Assembly: GCA_031286065.1 (NCBI GenBank)
Contig: JAITUZ010000033.1
Span: 35,801-99,800 of the forward strand
DNA from: Candidatus Methanimicrococcus odontotermitis
Lineage (GTDB): Archaea; Halobacteriota; Methanosarcinia; Methanosarcinales; Methanosarcinaceae
Direction: 5' to 3'
Length of the DNA stretch: 64,000 nucleotides
Below the pieces are notes generated by a model. The model did no database searches. It saw only the letters and a list, made by a program, of their open reading frames with translations, and was not told the origin of the DNA. The first letter of the stretch is position 1, and each line of letters starts with the position of its first letter. This document shows positions 56,622 through 64,000 of this stretch, in pieces. Position numbers and translations under genes: made by a program.

Positions 56622-58538
56622 TCAGCCGATGATTTTTGCGTATCTGTCTTCACCGATTTCTTTAACAGTGTCAACCATTGTTTTCACGGCCAACAAAGAT
56701 CCTTCCGGCGGCACTTCACATCCGGTAGACATGAAATACTTGGATTGACGGCCGCTGTCTTTGAGTGTCTGCAAGACGCCGTCCATTAATTTGGATGTGT
56801 CATTGCGGATGTTGTTGAATGTTGCTTCATCGTTGTTCATGAATTGAACAGGATCAACTTCGCCCATCATGCAGCAGATGTCAGAGTATTCCGGAATCAA
56901 GTCGGCGTAGTTCTTGGATCCTTTTTCTCTGTTCTTTTCATAGTAAGCGTAGCTGTACATCGCGGTTCCGAACTTACGGATTTGGATATCGAAGTGAACG
57001 GCGTCGGCGCAGCTGTGAATGATATAGGGCGCGTTGTATTTCTTAAAGATCGGGATCTGCCGATCATAGACGTATTTGCCGTCAAATTCCCAGTACTGGT
57101 CTGCGCTCATAATCACATTGTTGGACCAAAGGTTATCGACACAAATCGCGTCCGCCGCGCCTTCATCAAAGAACGCGGTGGAAATATCGTCAATGAAGTC
57201 CGTAATCGCGTCCAATGCTTTGTGAACGTCTCTCGGATTCGTGTTCATATCGTGAAGAACACGGTCTGCGCCCATCGCTTGCGTCAAAGTCAGCAACGGA
57301 CCTTCATGGAACGCGACAAACGGCGCGTCGAGTTCTTCTTTATGAAGTTTTTCCATTGTTAATTTGGCGGCTTGGATGTGGTTGTAAATGCGCGTTCCTT
57401 TCTTGATTTCGGGAATGCGGATATCTTCGTAGTCCGTGAGGTGTCCTGTCGCCGACGGCGTGTCTTCTTCGGGTATCGTGATGCCGGCGCCGACATCAGT
57501 CGAGGTGATGGACAAGTCCGTTAAACCGACAAAAGTGTCCACGTCTAAATACTTGACAGCGGCTTCGGCCGAAGCTGCGAATTTCTCCGGCACGGTCGCG
57601 TATTCTTTGTACGTGCAGGGAACGAATTTTCTGGAAATGCCGCAAGCGAGCGGATAAACCGGAAGTCTGTCGACTTTCTTGTCGCCCAGAGCTGCGAAAA
57701 CACGCTCTTTGTGAGACATTTTTGAAACGCCTTTCGTTCCGACTTTGTTGTATTCTTCGATAACTTTCTTGGCAGTTTCTAATGTGACGTTTCCTGCCGT
57801 GGTCGACGCGGCTTTCTTTTTGAGGACGGCGTCTTTGTATTTTGTCTTTGTAACGCTCAATTTGGCGTCGTTCCAGCGCTCTTCGGGCGGGCTGAGCTTA
57901 GAGGTGCGCTCTCTCGCGAAAGCAACCGCGTTTGCCGCGTCTTTTGCGGTTCCGTCAGCGCCGATTGTTTGAGCGTATTTCGGAGAAACCGGCGCGCCGC
58001 CGACCATAAATACAAGCGAGTCGCGGTAACCGTTTTCAAGAAGCATTTCTGAGATTTTGTCCATGCCGGTCATGGTTGTCGTCATTAAAGCGCTGACAGA
58101 CAAAAGATCGGCTTTGTTTTCTTTTGCGGCTGTGATGAACTTTTCAAGCGGAACATCATTGCCGAGATCAATCATTGTAAATCCGGCGGCGGCCATCATC
58201 GTTTTGACCAAGTTTTTGCCGATGTCATGAACATCGCCTTCAATCGTTCCGATAATGCCGGTAGTCGGGCGGCTGGATAAATCCGCTTTGATGTGCGGTG
58301 TTAAAATATCCATTCCTTCATAAAGAGCGGACGAGGCAATCATTAAATGCGGAACGAAAACTTCGCCGCGTTCATATTTATCGCCCATGATCGCCATACC
58401 TTTTGCGAGACCTTCGACAATGGCTTCCTGAGGGTCGAGACCTTCGGCAAGCGCTTTTTGAGCGTATTCGACAGCTTCGTCATCATCCCCTGAAATGACA
58501 GCGTCAGCGAGTGCTTTTAAAATTTCTTCTTTTGACAT
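56622..58538 (-). CDS. Fused corrinoid protein / methylcobalamin methyltransferase
   Basis: 638 residues. N-terminal corrinoid-binding module (1-215) with helical cap and the cobalt-ligand motif GDVHDIGKNLV near 102-112, then GGAPVSPKYA. A Lys/Ala-rich linker leads to a UroD-type methyltransferase (about 270-638) with the zinc motif HSC near 507 and C in STGCEVPP near 605, as in MtaA/MtbA. This order matches the MtsD/F/H-type fusions of Methanosarcina, which move methyl groups from methyl sulfides to coenzyme M; the bacterial CmuA has the reverse order. The upstream kinase/regulator pair resembles MsmS/Msr, so a methyl sulfide is the favoured, unproven, substrate. Confidence 0.88.
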   Translation of the reverse strand: MSKEEILKALADAVISGDDDEAVEYAQKALAEGLDPQEAIVEGLAKGMAIMGDKYERGEVFVPHLMIASSALYEGMDILTPHIKADLSSRPTTGIIGTIEGDVHDIGKNLVKTMMAAAGFTMIDLGNDVPLEKFITAAKENKADLLSVSALMTTTMTGMDKISEMLLENGYRDSLVFMVGGAPVSPKYAQTIGADGTAKDAANAVAFARERTSKLSPPEERWNDAKLSVTKTKYKDAVLKKKAASTTAGNVTLETAKKVIEEYNKVGTKGVSKMSHKERVFAALGDKKVDRLPVYPLACGISRKFVPCTYKEYATVPEKFAASAEAAVKYLDVDTFVGLTDLSITSTDVGAGITIPEEDTPSATGHLTDYEDIRIPEIKKGTRIYNHIQAAKLTMEKLHKEELDAPFVAFHEGPLLTLTQAMGADRVLHDMNTNPRDVHKALDAITDFIDDISTAFFDEGAADAICVDNLWSNNVIMSADQYWEFDGKYVYDRQIPIFKKYNAPYIIHSCADAVHFDIQIRKFGTAMYSYAYYEKNREKGSKNYADLIPEYSDICCMMGEVDPVQFMNNDEATFNNIRNDTSKLMDGVLQTLKDSGRQSKYFMSTGCEVPPEGSLLAVKTMVDTVKEIGEDRYAKIIG

Positions 58539-59024
58539 AATCGTACACCATACAGTTTACACACACGGTCTTTGGGGAAAAAGACCATAGAAAACCCCAA
58601 TCATCAGTTCGTTTGACACGTTAAATCGTGTACAAATATAAGAAGGAGGCGTGAATATATAACATAAACTTGATGATAAAATCAATAACGATAACCACGT
58701 TTTTTGACCGAATTTTATCATTCGGGGTGATTTTATTTATACCATTAATATATACAACGGCATTGTAATATTGACAGCCGCTTAGATGAACAGCGTTTGT
58801 TATGTAAACTGCCAACAGAGCAAAAAATCCGGCGATTCCGATCGGTAAAAAGACTGAATATAAAACTAATTTAATAACCGGAAAACAAAAAAAAGAATAA
58901 CAAAAAGAAAGAAATTATTTTTATGATTCGGCACGTATTTCATATTCAGCCTGTATTTCATATTCGGGATAGACTTCATTGACACTCTCCGATAATCATT
59001 TTGACGCAAAGTCCAAAAAACGGC
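58539..59024. other. Long leader/promoter region of methyltransferase gene
   Basis: 486 bp between the regulator end and the methyltransferase start. No supported gene (the 64-residue minus ORF is AT-rich and lacks features). A long leader is usual for methyltransferase genes in Methanosarcina; the regulator's binding site is probably here. Confidence 0.5.
58734..58741 (-). promoter_or_regulatory. Candidate TATA box of methyltransferase gene
   Basis: The minus strand reads GGTATAAATA, a good archaeal TATA box, about 195 bp before the start codon. It would give a leader of about 170 nt. Confidence 0.35.
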
Positions 59025-59813
59025 TTAAAAGTCCTCGCCGCTGATTTTTACCGCTTTTTCCAAATAATAATTAAAGAGCGTTTCCCCCCATGAAAGGGAA
59101 GACGGCGCAAAACTCATCAGGCAGTGATTGTGATAGATGCCGCTGTTGCTGAACAAAGACACCGAAAAGAAATGGTCTGTAATCACGGCGGAAGCAATCT
59201 CAATCAGTTCTTCATAGACGTACAGGCGAAAATTCGGGCTTTGGAGATATTTTAAAAGAAGCTCCCCGTAATCCGTTTTGAATCTTTCGAACGCTGACGG
59301 CGGAAGAATCAAATCGATCTCAGCACCGTTTTGAATCAGATTTGTATAAACGGATTGATAAACCGGACTGAAAAAAGAAGAAATCTCACGGATTTTTTCG
59401 GATTTCAGCAGATTTTCTTCAAATTTCAGCGGCAGCTCATAGAGGCGGCTCAGTTCCGGCTCCTCCAAAACGCAGCTCTGCAAGTCGCCGATGCGGGATA
59501 AAAGAGCGGCAGGAAACGCCGGTTTGTGTTCCATCCAATATTTCTGATTTGACGAATAGGTCTCAAGAGTCGCCAGCAACGGAATCATTTTTCCGGAAAT
59601 CACTTCGCCCGGAATCGTCAGTGAATAGACGCCGTTGTCAAAACGCACCAGTCCTTGGTCCATCAATATTTTGATTTGAGTCATTATCGCGCTGGTCGTG
59701 ACATTGAGTTCGGTTTTGATTTGATCAATTGTCATCGGTCCGTCCAGCAAATAAATCATCAGATTTTTCCGCTTCTCGGACAGAAAAAGCGTGCCGATCA
59801 GTTCGGTCGTCAT
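59025..59813 (-). CDS. FilR1/Msr-type transcriptional regulator
   Basis: 262 residues. Winged helix-turn-helix (about 5-85: LSEKRKNLMIYLLDGPMTIDQIKTELNVT) and FilR1 domain. Paralogous to the TAG-containing regulator at 2564 and a full-length guide for its read-through. Its ATG overlaps the kinase TGA as ATGA, so both are made from one message. In Methanosarcina acetivorans, Msr regulators act beside fused methyltransferases of the Mts type and the kinase MsmS; the same arrangement is seen here with the methyltransferase gene next downstream. Confidence 0.9.
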   Translation of the reverse strand: MTTELIGTLFLSEKRKNLMIYLLDGPMTIDQIKTELNVTTSAIMTQIKILMDQGLVRFDNGVYSLTIPGEVISGKMIPLLATLETYSSNQKYWMEHKPAFPAALLSRIGDLQSCVLEEPELSRLYELPLKFEENLLKSEKIREISSFFSPVYQSVYTNLIQNGAEIDLILPPSAFERFKTDYGELLLKYLQSPNFRLYVYEELIEIASAVITDHFFSVSLFSNSGIYHNHCLMSFAPSSLSWGETLFNYYLEKAVKISGEDF

Positions 59814-61510
59814 TGCTGCCGCTCCTTCGTCTTTTGTTCTTCAGTTTGATTCAGAATCGGGAGTTTTACAATGAAAACGGAACCGCTCTCCTGATTTTTT
59901 TCACCCCGTATGTCTCCGCCGTGTTTATGAATTATAATTTTAGTGACGTATAAGCCGGATTCGGCGCCTTCCAGCCTGTTGGCGTGAAAATGGCCGGAGC
60001 CGACAAAAGCGATGCTTTGGAATAAATAAGGCAGAGACGCTTCATCCAAGTCCGGTCCGGAGTCTGAAATCCTCACTTCGAAAAAATCATTTTTGAGTGT
60101 TCCTGTCAAACCGATTTTCCCGCCGGACGGAGAATTCAGGCAGGCGTTTTCAATCAAAGTCGTGAAGACGACTTCCAAACTTTCGGAATCTCCCAAAACG
60201 CTCGGGAACTCTTCAGGCATTTCGACAATCGCAGAGACGTTTTTATCCCGAAGAAGCAGAACCGTATTGAGCAGGACGTGTTCAAAAAGACCGCGGAAGT
60301 CGATTTTTTTAAAAATCTCATATCGGACATTGCTGCCGCTCATGCTTAAAAAAAACATCGAATCCGTCAGATGCTTTATCCGTTTCGCAAGCAAAAGACC
60401 TTCTTCGATGGCTGTCTGCTGCCGGTCGTAAGACATGAGAAAAACTTCGTTTTCCATAACGCGCCGATACTGGGCAGAAGATGAAACCGCTGAATCCGCG
60501 TCATTTTCGATATCCGTTAAAAATTCTTGCGGAATTAAAGACATCGATCTCAATTTCGCGTAATGATCGGCGAGTTCGGCGGAGCGTTCTTTTAAGGATT
60601 CTTCCAGCCTTTTTTTCTGAATGACTTCCCAAAGACCCTGCATTAAAAGCATCAGGTTGAAAATATCATTGGCGTCATATTCATCTTCTTTGTTGCCGAC
60701 TCCGATAATGATAACAATTCGGCCGCCGTCAAAAATCGGAACATGCATATAACTGGACAAGGTGACGTGGCCTTTGGGGAAACCCTTTTTCAGAGACGAC
60801 GGAGATTGATAATTATTAATGATCATGGGTTTGCGCTGGCGGATGGCTTCGCCCCATAATCCAGTCCTGTGAACGGGATAAACATGCGGCCGGCTTTGTT
60901 CATCAATCGAACATTCCCGAACGGAACTTTTGGACCAGGAATGCATAATCAATGTGGTTTCATCCGGCGTGGGAAAAGCGATGTAGCCGACTTTACTTTT
61001 TGTCAAAAGGACGGCTTCTTCGCGCGCGTAATCAATGATCTCCTGGAAAGAATAGCCGCCCATGCGTTTGAGTTTCAGTAAAACTTCCTGGCGCGCGAGA
61101 TTTAACGCGGTCTCTTCTTCGGCTTTTTTGCGGTCCGTGACATCAAAAAGCAAGCCTTGGTAGTGCAAAACTTGTCCGTTTTCATTTCGAATGACGAAGG
61201 TTCTCTGTTCGACCCAGCGGATCGAACCGAATTTTGTATAAAGCCGATACGTCAGCGTGAATCCGAAAGTATCCGCCTATGAACAATAATCCGCGAATTG
61301 AGTACGGATTTTTTCCAAATCGTCCCGATAGATAATATTTTCAAAATCATAATTGTAATCGCTGAATTCTTCGGGAGGATAGCCGAACTGAATAATATTG
61401 CTGGAAACGTATTCAACGGGAAGACCGGGACGCGCGCCGAATTTAAAAACGACGATCGGGCTCATATTGATGATAAATTCCAGTTCTTTTTGCGTATTTA
61501 ACCACTTCAT
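59810..61510 (-). CDS. PAS-GAF sensor kinase (MsmS-like) with in-frame TAG
   Basis: Two same-frame ORFs (61510-61277 and 61168-59810) are split by a TAG at 61279-61277. The sequence between codes for the rest of the PAS domain: GFTLTYRLYTKFGSIRWVEQ. Read through: 566 residues, PAS at 1-125, GAF at about 140-297 (KPMIINNY, GHVTLSSYMHVP), coiled region, HATPase_c with N-box TTLIENACLNSP near 457. I see no canonical H-box histidine. MsmS of M. acetivorans is a haem-binding GAF kinase that works with Msr regulators. Cys (SVRECS) and His (YPVHRT) in the GAF are possible ligands, unproven. TAG lies in the PAS near residue 78. Confidence 0.85.
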
Positions 61511-61699
61511 TTCCGCGCACCTTCACACTGCGACTTAAAACCCTAATCCTTCAAACGTGTTCAATCAAACATTCAAATCAATATTAATCAAACAAATTTA
61601 ATAATAGAGTTTAATCCGTTTAAAAATTTCTGTTCGCGGGAAAAATAAAAAAGATTGATTTTCAGACACAGCTGTCAAAAGCTCTCTTTTTTTCATTAT

Positions 61700-61842
61700 T
61701 TATTGGCGTTCCGCCGTGATTCTTTTTGATTTCTTGCAGCTGATTCCTGCAAGGCAGGAAATAATAAATGAAGTCATAAAATAATAAACGCCCGATAAGG
61801 CATAATAAATTTCAGAAACCGGCTTTTTTGATTATTGAACAT
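61700..61842 (-). pseudogene. Deleted copy of the 61848 membrane protein gene
   Basis: Starts MFNNQK behind GGTGATTCAT, copying the start of the gene at 62645 (MLNNQK with GGTGATTCCAT). It then jumps, in another frame, to the C-terminal end: PVSEIYYALSGVYYFMTSFIIS versus PIPEIYYAFPGVCYFMSSFIIS. Nearly all of the middle is missing. It directly follows the intact copy. Confidence 0.75.
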
Positions 61843-61847
61843 ATGAA

Positions 61848-62645
61848 TCACCATTCCTTTTCAATAATTTTCTTAAAATGTTTGCAGATGATTCCGGCAA
61901 GACATGAAATAATAAATGAAGACATAAAATAACAAACGCCCGGGAAGGCATAATAAATTTCAGGAATCGGCTCAGAACTGTCTGTAGGAAACGCAAATAG
62001 TAACATCAGCAGAATTCCGACGATTGAACAGAACATTACCAAAAATGGCGTCCATGCGACGTTACGCAAACTGATTCGAACATTTCTGTAAATGGCGTAA
62101 TAGCCCGCGCACAATCCGAAAAGAACCGACGGGAAGACGATGGATTGAAAAATTCTGAAGTTCAGTTCCAATGACTCAAAATATTGTTTTATTATTTCAA
62201 AATCTTTTAAAATCCAGGCGGTGAAAAAAACAATTGTCATTGCTGTTAAAAATAGAACAATATTACGGCTTCCGCTTTCTTTATTCTTGAGCAGGGCGGC
62301 ATACGTATAAAACAATGAAGCGAACGATAAAACAATCAGAAGGAGGGACAACATATTTTCTTCAAACGTATACGTTGATGCTTTTTCCTTATTTCTCAAA
62401 AAAAAACCCAAAACTGCAATGTTTGATAAAAATCCGATGCCGTATAAGAAAGTTTCAATTTCCATGTTTAATTTATTTCTTAAAACTGAAAAAAAGAGGA
62501 TATTCGGCAATAATACAATCAAAACAAAAATTATACTGAGAAAAAGAGAATAACCACTATACAGCCACAAATATATGCACAGTAACATCGGACCGGATAA
62601 AATCAAACTTTCAATCAAAAGCAATATTTTTTGATTATTGAGCAT
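61848..62645 (-). CDS. Polytopic membrane protein, diverged PFIECC family, second locus
   Basis: 265 residues, seven or more membrane segments. It lacks the PFIECC motif but keeps NKLNMEIETFLYGIGF, FYTYAALLKN and VRISLRNVAWTPF at the same places as the 23-27 kb paralogues. It starts 60 bp after the secreted hydrolase gene, the order seen in the 26-29 kb unit. RBS GGTGATT. Function unknown. Confidence 0.75.
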   Translation of the reverse strand: MLNNQKILLLIESLILSGPMLLCIYLWLYSGYSLFLSIIFVLIVLLPNILFFSVLRNKLNMEIETFLYGIGFLSNIAVLGFFLRNKEKASTYTFEENMLSLLLIVLSFASLFYTYAALLKNKESGSRNIVLFLTAMTIVFFTAWILKDFEIIKQYFESLELNFRIFQSIVFPSVLFGLCAGYYAIYRNVRISLRNVAWTPFLVMFCSIVGILLMLLFAFPTDSSEPIPEIYYAFPGVCYFMSSFIISCLAGIICKHFKKIIEKEW

Positions 62646-62705
62646 ATGGAATCACCAGACTGAAAATCAAAAAAGAGGTACATTAACCTCATTATTAATT
62701 TTTCA

Positions 62706-64000
62706 TCATATTCCTCTATTTTTGCCATAAACCATAAGACCGTTTAAAGCGGCTTGTCCTTCAAAAAGACATCTGTCCGTCGCCAATTCCAAAGTTCTAT
62801 TATCAAAATCAGAATCCATCATACACTCCCATACAGTAGAAGCATAGATGTGAGAATAAGCTGCCAATACTTTGCTATGTGCATCCGGATTTGCAGTGCC
62901 GTATGCATAATTTGTATTTTCTGCAACGCTGCCGAATTTTAAGCCGCCGTTCCAGTTTGGACCCACATACTCATTTTCATATACAAGATGGGGTTCCGGC
63001 TAAACATAAGAACCGACATAGGGATTGGTTGTATTAATTATAGCCTGGAAAACGGCATCTTCTGTATGAAGCGGCATACTCATATCACAAATAAAATGAG
63101 AAGCGTAAGACAAATTGACAGCTCTTTGATTCACCGGCGAGGATGTTACTGCCGCTCTTTGAATATATTTGGAGATCTGATTGGGAGCACCTCCTGTGCC
63201 ATCATAAGGCGGTGATAAATAGTAATCCAGGATATATTGAAGAATAGGTTGATTGGGAGGGTCTACCAAATCCGGTAGATACAATGTAGGATCATAGTAA
63301 TGGTTATAATTTGATTCAACTATTTTTTCCAAGTTTAAGCCATACCAATCATTATCTAAATTTGGATCATCACCCGAAATACTGAGATCATAAGTCATAT
63401 TTTCCGGATCATCCGGTTCATCCGCATAAGAACCGATTCGATTTGACATGCTGGAATTAAAACCTGCTTTTTCCGCCGCCCATCTGGACATGTCTTCATG
63501 CATGTTTGGAGCTCCGTTAACTCCTGAAGTCCAATTTGATACAAGAACTTCATTTCTTTTCGATAAGGATTCTTCAATAACGGCGTCCGAGATATTCTCC
63601 AGCATTCGGATGTCTTGTTCTGAAATTTCAGCAAGTAAAACTTCTTTATTTTCGACAGTGATAAATGTTACAAGACCGGTATCAACTTGTTTAACCGGAT
63701 ACTTTTTCTCAAAATTCGACAAGTAACTTATCATTTCGTCTTTTGTCTTCATGTCAGCTTCAACGCTTTTATCTTTAGAAGCTTCAAGTGTCGGTTTGTA
63801 ATCCGATAACATAAAAACCCATGAATTGGGAATTGTTTGAAGGTCATCATCGACATAAATTAAATGAACGCCTTCGGCTTTCGGGTCAATGCCTTGTTCT
63901 TCAAGCCATACAAAAAAGTTTGAAAATTCTTGAAGCGTTGCTTCTGAAACATTTATGCCATTCAAAATTTCTTTGGAGAAAGCGGGGTTTAAAGGAGCAT
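62706..64000 (-). CDS. Secreted hydrolase homologue with in-frame TAG, 5' end outside window
   Basis: Frame enters at the right edge (ALAP...NPAFSKEILNGINVSEA) and continues to 62706 with one TAG at 63002-63000. Homology to the protein at 26981 crosses it: VGSYV-TAG-PEPHLVYENEYVGPNW aligns with PGLIFEQPHLLYENNYVGANW, TAG opposite Phe. Motifs: TGLVTFITVENKEVLLAEIS, NMHEDMSRWAAEKAG and YASHFICDMSMPLHT. It ends in MVYGKNRGI without the C-terminal repeat modules of the other copy. No other disruption. Signal peptide lies outside the window. Confidence 0.75.

Noticed and set aside
1-64000. CRISPR array or rRNA genes
   Set aside because: No regularly spaced repeats and no rRNA sequence seen; only the two tRNA genes were found.

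Overview
The window comes from a methanogenic archaeon of the Methanosarcinaceae, most likely a low-GC, host-associated lineage near Methanimicrococcus or Methanolapillus. This is inferred from the gene set: archaeal DNA polymerase D large subunit, aRF1, a group II chaperonin, two methanogen-specific FilR1-type (Msr-like) regulators, a fused corrinoid/methylcobalamin methyltransferase, a PAS-GAF sensor kinase like MsmS, and four genes read through in-frame TAG codons. The last point fits a pyrrolysine-decoding methylotrophic methanogen.

Layout. 0-3.4 kb: an APC permease truncated by the left edge, a 1.4-kb AT-rich intergenic region and a FilR1-type regulator with an internal TAG. 3.6-17 kb: housekeeping genes (polC/DP2, tsaC, aRF1, two tRNA-Arg genes, AI-2E family protein, YchF-like GTPase, a catalytically reduced cis-prenyltransferase relative, a zinc-ribbon protein, phosphoglycerate mutase gpmI with an internal TAG, MATE transporter). 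17-23 kb: a deleted RhuM remnant, purH, secreted proteins including a trypsin-like protease, and a TPR protein. 23-29.4 kb: a tandem array of four copies of a two-gene unit, a secreted phospholipase C/P1-nuclease-like protein followed by a polytopic membrane protein with a PFIECC motif. Only the first copy keeps a full-length secreted gene. 29.5-38.3 kb: thiC, an XRE regulator with a small membrane protein, SSS transporter, polyprenol kinase, peroxiredoxin, ppk1. 38.6-45.8 kb: surface and secreted proteins (frameshifted LRR protein, GLUG repeat protein, two unknowns), IS1595-family debris and DUF805. 45.8-56.2 kb: a 1818-aa DUF4011-helicase-nuclease protein, then a hydantoinase-like / divergent chaperonin / aldo-keto reductase cluster. 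56.6-61.5 kb: methyltransferase with its likely kinase-regulator pair. 61.7-64 kb: a second, diverged copy of the secreted hydrolase/membrane protein unit, running off the right edge, plus a deleted derivative.

Two signals stand out. First, TAG: every gene end I could read in the window uses TAA or TGA, none uses TAG, while TAG lies inside four reading frames whose homology continues directly across it (regulator, gpmI, sensor kinase, secreted hydrolase). An aRF1 with standard stop-recognition motifs is encoded in the same window. Second, the secreted hydrolase/membrane protein unit occurs at two loci and has been tandemly amplified and trimmed by internal deletions. I know of no description of it.

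How the genes may work together: the methyltransferase, sensor kinase and FilR1 regulator form a methylotrophy locus (methyl sulfide or another methyl donor) with its own control. The hydantoinase-like ATPase and chaperonin next to it may serve corrinoid activation or folding, but that is inference.
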